The notes under the pieces are model-generated. The model was not told the DNA's origin. It saw only the letters and a program-made list of their open reading frames with translations, and did no database searches. A stretch of 64,000 bases of DNA from Euglena gracilis (taxonomy: Eukaryota; Euglenida; Euglenophyceae; Euglenales), in contig CP154954.1 of assembly GCA_039621445.1 (NCBI GenBank), positions 60,136,168 through 60,200,167 on the forward strand, given 5' to 3'. A program made the translations under genes and the position numbers. Shown here one piece after another: positions 43,478 through 54,900 of the stretch (its first letter is position 1; every line of letters starts with the position of its first letter).

Positions 43478-45930
43478 ATGTCGACGTGGATGGCGGAAGC
43501 TGCCTGCCGCTTCAAGGTGTTCGGCAAGGTTCAGGGCAGGGCTGCACGGGAGTCCCTGAAAATTCATGGGTGGTGGGTTGGGGGGCACCCATCCTGGTGG
43601 GGGGGGGGCGATCACCCCCACCCCTTCGCGTATTTCCATCGGTGTGGATTTTGAAAATTCCAAATAAATGAATAAATAGACAAACAAACAAACAAATAAA
43701 TGTCAATGAATGAATGAAAGTAGTAAACGAAACAATAAGGAGGACTTCGGCCGACGTCTTCCTTCAGTGCTTTGGGTGCCTAAGCCACCTGTCCTTTGCG
43801 AACTGCCACGGTGGGTGGGTGGTGGGGGGTCAAATCCCCCCCTCCCAGTCTTCCTGTCCAGCCCTGGCCCTGGGTGTCTTCTTCCGCAAGTACACGAAGC
43901 GTCAGGCAGACACCCTGGGCCTCGGTGGGTGGGTGATGCCCAAGCCCCCCCCTCCCCCGAGGCTCCGACCCTCTTCCGGGGCTGTCCTCTCCTTTTCCCT
44001 GCTCTTTTCCTTGCTATGCTGTCCTCGCAAGGGTCTAAACTACCCCTAATGGAAGCATGGGTGCACGTAAAGCGGACCTCCGAAGGCAGGAGGTTTCTAT
44101 TTGGACCCAACCTGCGTGATCTTTGTTGATTGCTGTTCGAAATCCCATCGAAATGGGGGGTGCGCCAGCAACCGTTGCCTTCGGCGGCAGGGGATACCTT
44201 TTTTTTCATTTGGACCCTGCGCTTGTAGCGGCCCCGCGCTTCTGTTATTATTTTCTTTCCCATGGATTCACTGGACACTCCACTGGACCCCCCACCCCCA
44301 CTGGGTTTTGAGAGTGGGCAAGTCGTTTGGAACCATTGGACCCCCGGGGGCATGGGATGTGCTATGGGTCTGTGGGTGGGTGGGTGGGTTTTTGCGGATG
44401 TTCGGGCTGGAAACAGTGCCCCCCCCCCCCTCCATGTTCACCAAGTGGACCTTTTGGGGGGCCCTCACCCCTTTGCTCTATTGCCGTTTGTTCCATTTTC
44501 CCGACTGCGTTCAATCTCTCCCAACGATTTCCCCATCAAAGCCGTGTTTTTTTGTTGGATGAAGACCACAGTCGGCGGATGCCAGCCGCACAGCTGGGCA
44601 AGGATGGTAAGCCGGTGGGAGCTTGGGGGTGAACCACGAAGACGGTACGGTGGTGGGAGAGGCCCGACCACCGCCTCCCCATCTGCTTTGCTGTACCTGC
44701 CTCCGCCGGTGTGCGGTGGTTAGGGCAGTGTCTTTTTTCCTCGAGAAAAAGTCCGTGGTGCTGACCTGTTCCTCTGGCCAGGTTTCTCACACCGTTTCTG
44801 TGTGGTTTTTTTGGTTCATCAGAGTGGGTACACAGCACCCTCCAAGCAAGTTCATTGCTCTGCTGATTGCAATGGGTTGGATAGTGAGCGCCATTTGAGG
44901 AAAGGAGTTTGGTGTTCTTTTTTGAGTGGTCACGATTTTCTCTTCGTGCCATGGCGACTTTGGACACTGGTGTGTTGCTCGACACAAAAAACTCTGCTAT
45001 GCGAGCCTTTCAGTGGGCCTGGTCGACGGATGGTGAGGGGTCGGTGAGCGCAGGGCCCAGTGGGGAAGTTGGAGGAGTTCAAGACATGGCTGCAGACGAA
45101 GGGATCGCCAAAGTCTCGCATCGACCGGTGTGACATCGCTGACCTGGAAGTGGTGCCCACCCAGCAACCCTGCTTTTGTATTCCCTCCTCCCATACTTTA
45201 TTGGAAATGCTCCTTTGCACGGCCTTGTGTAGAAAAGACAGAAAGGTATCAAGGCTGGCCCCTGTGAGAACCATGAAGAATCATGGGTCTCATCACATTT
45301 TGATTTTCAATGGCGATAAATCTGTTCTCCCACCCCTCGACATGAGATGATAATAGTTTGATATTTTTTTAATTTTACTTTATTATTATTAATAATAATT
45401 ATATCTCATAACCCCCCCCCCTATGTCCAATGACCCCCCTATGTCCAATGACCACCCCCCCGGTCAGAGGACACCTTTTCGGAGGTTTGACCAAATTTTT
45501 GGTCCCGGCGCAAAGCGCCGGAAGGGAAAATTTGGGCACTTTTGGGTGGTTGGACCGGGTACCCACAACTTTCTTTTGAGCCCCATGTCAACTACCACCC
45601 CCCCCCACCCCCCCCACCACCCCCCCCCCCACCCCCACCCCCCCCCCCCCCGGTCAGAGGACCTTTTTGGTCATTACCCTATGTCCAACGACCACCCCCC
45701 CCGGTCAGAGGACAGAGGTTACTGGTCATTGGACATGGGGGGGGGTAATTAATAATAATTAGTAATAATTAATAATAATAATTATTATTAATAATTAATA
45801 ATGAGATAATAGATGATTTCAGCATCTGGCCACACAGATCACATTGCTCTCCATCTCACGCACCCAGTGCTTGGAGCTGCGCCAGGTTCCTGGCACGGGT
45901 CGCTTCCCCTCGTTCACCATCCGCAAGTGA
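43478..45930 (+). CDS. Acylphosphatase, complete, five exons, 104 residues
   Basis: Hydrolyses acyl phosphates in the cytosol. Exons 43478-43533, 43872-43937, 44631-44660, 45050-45149 and 45868-45930 sum to 315 nt with consistent phases. The first exon gives MSTWMAEAACRFKVFGKVQ; the joined protein has GVFFRKYTKRQADTLGLGGW (catalytic Arg24), then VMNHEDGTVVGE (catalytic Asn42), WLQTKGSPKSRID and a short C-terminus ending FPSFTIRK. The usual family length is about 95-100. Exon 3 is only 30 nt. Introns 1-3 are nonconventional; intron 4 is GT-AG, with a possible alternative donor three bases later. An AG at 43469-43470, seven bases before the ATG, could be a spliced-leader acceptor (inference). 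Confidence 0.93.
43534..43871 (+). other. Nonconventional intron, acylphosphatase intron 1 (338 nt)
   Basis: CAGGGCTG at 43537-43544 is the exact reverse complement of CAGCCCTG at 43859-43866. The join gives GKVQGVFFRKYT. Confidence 0.92.
43938..44630 (+). other. Nonconventional intron, acylphosphatase intron 2 (693 nt, CAA/TTG ends)
   Basis: CAAGC at 43941-43945 is the exact reverse complement of GCTTG at 44621-44625. The join gives GGWVMNHEDGTV, placing the catalytic Asn. Confidence 0.88.
44661..45049 (+). other. Nonconventional intron, acylphosphatase intron 3 (389 nt, CCG/CGG ends)
   Basis: CCGACC at 44664-44669 is the exact reverse complement of GGTCGG at 45039-45044. The join gives VVGEQGPVGKLEEF. 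Confidence 0.9.
45418..45748 (+). mobile_element. Family A element, copy 3
   Basis: The left end has tandem TATGTCCAATGACC motifs; the right end has GGTCATTGGACATGGGGG. A GGCGCAAAGCGCC core is at about 45507. It lies in acylphosphatase intron 4, flanked by A/T-rich ATTAATAATAATT sequence. Confidence 0.8.
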
Positions 45931-47521
45931 CCCATGCACGACACGACGTCCCGGAACACCGCCTCTCGCCGGGGAGACGGCGGCGGGGCTGACCGCCACC
46001 CTCCGGCCACTCCACGCCCCGAGGACCGTCGGCACTCCCCCTCAAAGCTCAGTGGCGTCCGAAGTCGCATTTTTCTTCAAACGGCCGACTGCACTGCGGC
46101 TGGCCCCAAGCGTTCATGGCGCTCGACCCAGCGTGCTGTTGCCTTGCCTGTGGGTGTTGATGAAAGAGATGCGCAAAGGTCCTCGTCCCAAGGCATATAA
46201 TTATTTTGAAAGGGGATGTGTTCAACCTGGTCCAAAAGAAAAAGTATTGGGCACTCGAGGGATTTGCATTCATTTTTCTGCAGACAATGAAAAAAGAATG
46301 GATGCAAATCCGTGCATTGTATGGCGATGGTTGATTTCGGACATGGAAGTTCAAGATGATGCCCCAGGGGGGGTGCCACTAAGCATTTCCGGGGGGGGGG
46401 GGGGGGTTTATATGCAGCCCCTTTGAGAATCTTGAAATATTGTCCGAATACAGAACTTTCCAGGCAGGAAGCTGCAAATGCCCAAGCCAGTCAAGCTGGT
46501 AGACTGGGTTGTTGCGTCGAGCCCATTCTGATGGATTTTGTCTGCTTTCCTCCAAAAGCCCTTCCCACCCGGGTCGCCCCCTCACCCAAGCACCACGCCA
46601 GCCATTTGTGATATTTGGTGGCCCCCGCTTCCGGTACACCACTTTCCTTTCCAGTGCACAATTTTCACGCAGCGAAGAGTTAAGGCTGACCTGGCCCCTG
46701 GTGTCCGCTATCAAGACCCCCCCAGGGGGGTCTGCATATGCACTGCACAAACTTGGCTAACGATAATTCCATTGCCAGAATTTCTTGTGTAAAAATATTC
46801 TTTAAGGGCGAGTGGGTGGGTTAGACCGCTTCCTCACCATAGTGGGCAAAGAGGTGCCGAATTTCCTGATATGTGACGCTGAGAGGTGTCCAGGGGTTAG
46901 CTGCGCTGTGGACTAGTTCAGATAAAGCCAACAGCTTTAAGCAGGGATGAGCATTCATATAGAATGCTCAACCCCGGATGTACAGAGCCGTCCAAAGAGG
47001 TATACTCAGCATGGAGTGAGTAGCGATAATTACGCATACAAACGAACAAGTGCAAATAAATATGGATCATCACAAATAATTACAAATAATTATAAACTAA
47101 TGGCCAAGTACTGTGGAACAAATTGTCTGCACAAATGTGGACGTCTGCATGCGATAATACAGAGATACATGGAGGGTATATTTGGTGTGCTATGTATGAA
47201 ATTCAGATGTTTCCCTCCCTTGGGGAATTTTCATGCCTATCATGGTCCCACCCGGCTATCACGGTCCACCCAGTAAATTGACTGGGTCTTATTGACAGGG
47301 ACCTCTGGGGTGATGGTTTCATGGTTGGGGAGAGGCAGGGACAGATAGATTAAGATGGTATGGCATTTAATTTGTTCAAAAAAAAATGAATAGGGATAGA
47401 TAAAAAAGTCGACACGTACATATGTGTTTGAATAAATACACATAAAGGTACAATCCGCATGCACGTAAGTTCGGATAAATTGCAAAAAAGCTGATAAATG
47501 CAGATCAGCACAAAATAGGAT

Positions 47522-47780
47522 CTTAGGCGGCCGGATTCGCACTGAAGGATTTTAATGTTGATTTGCTCATGTGCGCGAATTCCTGAATTTTTTGATTCCG
47601 GCGGTGAAGGTCAAGGGGACAGAGAGACACGCTGGCAAGCAAGGGCAAAAACGAAGCGATTTTTTGCTTTTGGCGGTGTGACCCCCGGGACTTTGGCTAA
47701 AAATGGTGCTTTTGAGGGGTGTCCTGGCGACCTGGCTCCAAACCCCCGGGACCTTCCTGCCCAAAGTAAAAAAGGACAAG
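47522..47780 (+). mobile_element. Partial copy of the family B transposon
   Basis: Starts with CTTAGGCGGCCGGATTCGCA, like both ends of the 57078-60075 element. It continues in parallel with that element's left arm (GGTGAAGGTC, GACCCCCGGGACTTTGG, GGGACC). No right end is found nearby. Confidence 0.7.
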
Positions 47781-48240
47781 TGCAGACATGTGCGGATCAA
47801 ATAGACAAAACAAACAACGAGGAGTGATCTGAAGGCGAGGCCCACCCATCCTAATTGCCTGGGCAGGCACTCGTCGGTGTCTACATCCGAAACACCATCT
47901 CCGGGCACACCCCTTATTTTTGGGCAGATTTCTGCCTGCCAACATGGTTATGCAAGTGGTTCAAAACAAAATTGTACCACCACAAATAGTGATGAATGGC
48001 GACTTCTGCAAGCAAAGTCTCAAACTCCCCATATTTCAGAAAGATGGAGATGACAACAAATTGTCATAATTCTGTTTTCCCACGATGTGTGGATCCGGAT
48101 GCGGCATCCTTCCATCCCCCGCATCTTTTTGCAGTTGTTCTGAGGCCTCATTTCTGGTGCATTTACACGGAGCGTCCCTCTGACCCTTCTGTGTGTTTTG
48201 CCCAACAAGCACCAGGGCTCCATTCCATCAATCGCTTGGT

Positions 48241-48252
48241 GTGTGTACGTCT

Positions 48253-48288
<36 letters not shown>

Positions 48289-48292
48289 ATGC
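48241..48292. repeat. (GT)n microsatellite
   Basis: A GT run with flanking GCGTGCGC and GCATGTGCACGTG sequence. Confidence 0.95.
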
Positions 48293-48967
48293 GTGCGCGC
48301 TCATGCGCATGCATGTGCACGTGTGTGCTCATGGGCATCATTTTTTCATAGTGTTAGTGTGTTACTGTTTGTGGGGCTGGTGTTTTCCAATGTGTTGTCT
48401 GGGATTTGCGAGTGCCAATCTTCTTCAACTTCGACCCTCTGTCTACGTCTTGTGTTCATATCCAGCTGTGAAATTTCTTCAACCCCCCCCCACTTTCTGT
48501 GTGTATGCTTGCGCTGTGTTCAGAATGGATAAAGAGTTCAACAACACCCCGCACACTTCACATTGCAGGTTGGCTGGCTTTTGCACCTCAGCTGCTTGCC
48601 CCCCCCCCCTGTTTTGGAGTCACTGTCCCCCACAGTTGGTGTCCCAGCCTCTTGGGCCAATTTCACCCGGCCAAATGCCCCCCCCCCCCAGAGCGCTTGG
48701 CCCCCCAGGGTGCTCGGCCCTCCTCCACCTTCCATGCAAACTTGGCCCCCATAAATTTGGCCTTCGGCCTTTTGCACCTGATTGATTGCCAAGATTCTCA
48801 ACATGCAAACCTGGCCCCCAAAAAGGTTGACCCCCTGGCCCTACCTTCAACCATAACCCGGGCCAAGCGTCCGGGGGGGGGGGGGGCAGGTAGGCTGGCA
48901 GGGGGGGGGGGTGGCGAGGAAGCAGGGCACGGGGACAGAGCCCTGGCGGCGATCATTCTTCGCAACG

Positions 48968-51900
48968 ATGGCGGCCGCGGAGGGCGCGAGGCGCGGGGAG
49001 CCGGCGGGGACCTCCGGCGCCCCCAGCGCCCCCGCCACGAAGGGGCCGACCCCGGTCCAGATCCCACCCTGCCCGGAGTATGAGGCGAAGTACATGACGC
49101 TGGAGACGGTGGGGACCGGCTGCTATGCCGCGGTGAAGCGAGGAGGTCGGGGCGAACCGAATTAATATGGTTGCGAAGAGCACAAGAGCATTTCTATGGC
49201 CCGCACCCCCTCCCCCCCCGGGGGGGTCAGCACAAAAACAACAACAACCAAAGTGACCCGGCGCCGAAGGCGCCGGAAATTTTTTGGCCTTTTTTTCATG
49301 TTTTTGGTCAAATTTCCTTTGGATTCCGCCGACCCCCACTGGGGGGGGGCAGTGACTGACTAGTTTCCCGAAAAAAATGACTGATTGATTTTTCGAAGAG
49401 TGGAATGACCCCCCTCCCCCCGGGGGTGGTAAAAAGTTGTATGATGCAGAGTTGTGTGACTTTGAGAACACTTTGAGAGTGAATCCGCGAATGTGATCTC
49501 CTCCTGTGATTGTTGCATACCACCCAGAGTTATATGACACACGGACTCTCATCGGTGCTCCTGGAGTTTCTCCAACCAGCGGACACCCGTTGCATCGGTA
49601 GTTTGGGGGGTGGCGGCTCCCTCCCCCTCCCCGCCCCGCACCGCAGCCGCCCGGGCCTCGCCTCCCGCTGCCTTCAGCTCACTTCGTCGCGAGAGTTCGC
49701 CGTGAAGTGCTGCGCCAAGGCTGGGATGAAGGAGCCCAGGGCAGAGCCAAACCGTCACGGGCAACCTCCACTCATTTGCCTTGTAACACCCCTGCCTGCA
49801 AAACCGTCAGCCAACCTTCATCAAACTGTCAGCCAACCTTCATCAAACTGTCAGCCAACCTTCATCAAACTGTCAGCCAACCTTCATCAAACTGTCAGCC
49901 AATCTTCATCAAACTGTCAGCCAACCTTCATCAAACTGTCAGCCAACCTTCATCTAACTGTCAGCCAACCTTCATCTAACTGTCAGCCAACCTTCATCAA
50001 ATTGTCAGCCAACCTTCATCAAACTGTCAGCCAACCTTCATCTAACTGTCAGCCAACCTTCATCAAACTGTCAGCCAACCTTCATCTAACTGTCAGCCAA
50101 CCTTCATCAAATTGTCAGCCAACCTTCATCAAACTGTCAGCCAACCTTCATCTAACTGTCAGCCAACCTTCATCAAATTGTCAGCCAACCTTCATCAAAC
50201 TGTCAGCCAACCTTCATCTAACTGTCAGCCAACCTTCATCAAACTGTCAGCCAACCTTCATCAAACTGTCAGCCAACCTTCATCTAACTGTCAGCCAACC
50301 TTCATCAAACTGTCAGCCAACCTTCATCTAACTGTCAGCCAACCTTCATCAAATTGTCAGCCAACCTTCATCAAACTGTCAGCCAACCTTCATCTAACTG
50401 TCAGCCAACCTTCATCAAACTGTCAGCCAACCTTCATCAAACTGTCAGCCAACCTTCATCACAGGAAGCTGCCAGGTTCCCCGGTACTGACCGACCTGCC
50501 AGGTGACCTGCCAGTTTCCGGGGCGGGATTCGAAGTGGGTAGGAAGTGCCCTGGCGGCGTCCCTCCTGAAGGGGCTGCAGCACGAGGTGGCAGCCATGCA
50601 GGCCCTCCGGCACCCGCACATCATCGGACTGCAGGAGGTCTTCAACACCCCTGGCCGCAGCCCGGTTGTTTGCCACTTCTGTGAGGTTGTCGCCCGCCCA
50701 CCCACCCCAGCCCGGTAAGTTAGGCTCGCACTGACTGGTTTGAAATATGAAAAGTACAATATTAGGCCTGAACCAGTTTCGGGGGAAACACACAAAAATC
50801 TGCAACACCTTGGAAAAATGTATAACAAACTACATACACAGAAACACAAATGGGCTGAACGGTAAAATGCAGTGGGAAACACGCAAAACACGAGGAGCTC
50901 AATGGAAAGTTCCTGAACATGCAAAAAGGCTATCAAAAATCCATAGTTTTTTTGAAAAATACATTTGGCAGCCTCATACATGTGCCCCCCGGGGCCCATT
51001 AGTATGATGGGGGAGGGGTACGTCAACCCCTCCCCGTGTCATAAACGTGGGACCCGATGAGCGATTTTGGCCCGTTTTCCTTCCACCCCCACCGATCTGC
51101 CAGGGGGGGGGGTTGGTGGTTTCTGCTGCCCGCACGTTTGGATTTTTAGGCGGAAGTTAGGCCGAAATCCCCAGAATTAGACATAAAATGATGCCTAAAC
51201 CATGGGGGAAAAATTGTGGAATCCTGCCCTAGATTTTGGCCTAAATCGTAACCCCAACTCTTTCCCTGTCATTAACCCCATTTTTCTCACCTGGCATTGG
51301 GATGTCCAAAAAAATGTGGAGTTGGGGGTTTTGGGATCCCCCCAGATTGGGTATCGGTGCGGCATACCGGTCCCCATCATGCTGGTAGCCCCCCGGGGGG
51401 GGCACTTGTATGAGGCTTCCAAACGTTTTTTTTTGTTTTGCTTAGACAGACTGGCGCTCGCCAACCTGTCAAATGAGAAGGTCCCCGGCAGGCACTGTGC
51501 TGTCTTTAGGAATGGAAAGAAATGGTTGCAAATGCCCCTCTTGCATTTGTTGTCTCTCATTGTCTTTGTCCCCCCCCCCAAACATGCCACATATCAACAA
51601 AAACTTGACCCTCCCTGATTTTGGTTCAATGAGTTGTATTCTCCTCCGCTTTTCTTCACAGGGCCTGACTGGCCACGTTTTTTTTGTTTGATATTTTTTT
51701 CATCAGCCACCAAGAATATTGTCCTTTGGGACTTGGGATGCTTGGTTGCAGCGTTGGCCAACCTTCAGGCAGAGGCACACACAAATGCACACATTTACTT
51801 CCCCCATGGCAGTGGAGTCCCTGACCAGCTGTTTCTTTTTCCGAATGTTCACTGAGACTCTTTCGTAATTCCCAATGGTTCCCTTCATCTGTGGCTTTGA

Positions 51901-54900
51901 TTTTATGTGTTTGTTTTTCTTGGGTTATTTTTTTTGTGTTTTTTTGTATTTTTCGCTCAGACAGTAGGTAACCTCCCCCACCTTGCGCATCTTTTTTTTG
52001 ATGATTCGGTGCCGCTGGCAGAGAGCCACCGACCGTTCTGTGCCGGCCGACGCACTCTACATCGTGATGGAGTACGTCCGTGGGGGGACGGTATACGACC
52101 TCATTACCATGCCCTTCCAGTGAACAGGGGGCCTCCTGCGGTTTGATGCCTGTGCTGAGGTGAGTGGAAGCATCCAATGGAAGCAATGCAAAGCAAAGCA
52201 AAGCTTGGAGCGATCTGCACATTTTCTTACATTACTTCAGTGTTTTCCCCCCGCTAAAAGTAACCCCCCCCCATTTATAAACCCCCCGGGGTTTAATGGA
52301 TCCGGTTTGGTTGGTCGGCCGAAGGGGGGGGGTATATAAGTGGGGGGGGTTATATGATCGGAATTGTTGGTGAAAATCCGACCCCCCCAAAATGACCCCG
52401 AAACCCCCCCAATTGGCAATTTTCGGCAAATTTGGTCAAACATATCATTTTTGATGATGGTGGGTCTCAAAAAATTGCCAAAAAATAAGTTTTTGGGTGG
52501 TTTGTGGCCGAAAAAATCGTCCCCGGCAGTTGGCATTTTTCTTCCCCAGGGGGGGAGGGAGGGTTTTATAGGATCCGGTCTGGTTGGTTGGCCCGGGGGG
52601 GGGGGGGTTATAAGTGGGGGGTTTATAAATGGGGGGTGGGGTTTCCTCTTACCTGTGCCACAGTAGGTAATTCAACCTGCCAAATGTGTGTTATTTTCAG
52701 TTTCAGGAACTCAATTCTGAATTTGAGGCAGCTCTCTGGTCTGGTGGAGACAGACACAAATACGTTCGCCGGGCAGAATGGCACCAGATGAGGAACAACC
52801 GCACCAGTCTCGGCGTTTATGCCGTGTTCAGCGGACCTTGCGGACGGGGATGCAACCCAGGAGGGGCACGAGGCCAGCCCTCTGCCGGCACCCGGAGGCC
52901 GCCGCTGCGGCACTGATGCGCAACACACTCCTCGCGCTGCAGCACATGCACGAGCACCGCATCGCCCACTGTGACATCAAGCCTGGCTGGGGGCCGGCCA
53001 TCTGCGGAAGTTGATGGGGATACCGCTCACACCATCGCTAAGAGGTGCCGAACCTCCCGGGGGGGGGGGGCAACCAAGGATGCAGAATTGTTTATTTTTT
53101 TGGCCAAATTACATTTCAGGCCATTTTTGACCGAGTTGCCTGAATGACTGACCTGGGGGGTGGGAAGTGACTGGCTGGCTTTTGAAGATGGAAAGTGACT
53201 CCCCAGGGATCGTCGATTGTGAAGCAATGGCATGGTACCACCTCCACAAACACGGACAAACAAAGGCCACACGCACCTCAGCGCCACCCCAGAAAGGCGC
53301 CAGACAAACAGCGGCGGTGCACACAGGCCGGCAGTACACACATGCCACATGTGAGATCAAGGCCGGGCAGTGCCGGGAGAGATTCCGACGTTGGGGCGAT
53401 TCAGGGCAGCTACTTCCCCGGCGGCACAGCTGGCCCCCGTTCCCTGAAAACCTGCTGCTGGAGTTCGCTCTCCCGCACAGCAAGTCCGAGCTGCGCCGGC
53501 CACGGCCGCGCCTCAGAGCCCGTGTCTGCTCCCCGTCCAGTAGAGCAGCTGGTGCTGCAATGATGGGGGGCTGACCTTCGGGTTCATCCTGGACTTATGT
53601 ATTTGTTGTGCTTTTGGACTTTCTCTGCGTCTGTTACTTGCCCATCGCCATTGCTGGACCGTCACCCACACCACCTGACTCCGAGTGTCGTGGCTGACCC
53701 TCAACACCCCCCCAAACGACCCCCAGAGGCCCCGCCTGCCCCCGGCAGCCCAAACTGCTTTCCGCGGTGAAGATCGCCGACTTTGGCTTCGCGCGCTTCG
53801 TGGGGGAAACGGACGACCTGACACGGTGCTGCGGCACGCCGTACTACCCCCCGGCTTCTGTTTGCCACGAAAGACCCCCCGGGAAGGCCCGGGGGAGGGA
53901 TGTGGGTCTGGGGCCGAGCCCCCCCCCCCCCGCCCCCTGGGGGGGCCCTGCGCCCGACTTGGTGGGTGGGGGGACGCCCGGGGGGTCTGAAACGGAAGCC
54001 GGACTGCATTGCGCCGGAGGTGCTGCAATGCGGCTACTTCCACACCGGCGGCCCGTACGGCCGGCAGGCGGACCTGTGGTCCCTCGGCGTGGTGGGGCCA
54101 TGGGCGGGCCGACCATTCCCGTTCTTGATACGTTTCCCCCAATTGCCTATGTCCAACGACCCCTCCCCCCCCGGTCGGAGGACATAGGTTACTGGTCGTT
54201 GGGCATAACAGGGGGGTAAAATGACAAAAAAAAATTCTGGCGCCTTCGGCCAAATAGTATATATTTTTTTGCCGACCCCCCAGAGAGACAGGGGTTTTGG
54301 ACCAAAAACCAGCCGGAAACTCTGAAAAAACCAGTCACCCGGACCCTGTGACAAAGTGATTGCATGCACCACCCTAGATGGGTTCTTCACTGCATATCAA
54401 CAAACCTGCTCCCCCACTTGTCACCACGGTTAACTGTCATTTGACAGGTTGGCGAGTACCAGGGACCTGACAGTCTCCATGCTCAGTCCCACCAAGCAAG
54501 ATTTTTTCACTTTTTTTAGTTAGTTAGTTAGTTAGTTTTTTAAAAATCCCCTTTTGACCATTTGTTTTTTTTAGAAATTGTGTCATAGGGGGGTGATTTT
54601 TGTCATCGTTGGGTGTTCATCATTCACATTTTGACTAACAATCCTGCTGGCTAATAACCCCTCCTTCGTCCGACCAACCAAACCAAATCATAACAACCCA
54701 AGCCCCCCCCCCCTCCGGGAAACTGGCCTGTCGGGGTCCAACCTGGGAAACGGACAGGGTCCCTGGCACCTGCCAACCTATCAGGGTCTAATTTCATTAA
54801 TTTCTCCTTGAAAAACCTCACAACGGGGTTGTTCATATGGGGGGGGTCGCTGAGTTCTTATCCCTTTATGGGTTACCCCTGGGGAAAAGGGGGGTTGGAA

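Larger units (their letters stand above)
45931..48967. other. Spacer between acylphosphatase and the kinase gene
   Basis: It holds a partial family B copy beginning at 47522, a (GT)n tract at 48256-48290 and several C-run element ends. An open frame at 46052-46426 is not protein-like enough to call. Nothing else is recognised. Confidence 0.55.

Noticed and set aside
46052-46426. 124-residue frame at 46.1 kb
   Set aside because: It begins just after the acylphosphatase stop and has no family resemblance; frame length is within chance for this composition.
49510-50331. 273-residue frame with a repeating SANLHQTVSQPSSN-type sequence
   Set aside because: Produced by the 22 bp minisatellite, which is open in all three frames. 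It lies in an intron whose removal restores the kinase reading frame.
49804-50462. Regular short repeats resembling a CRISPR array
   Set aside because: Units are contiguous with no unique spacers, and the genome is eukaryotic.
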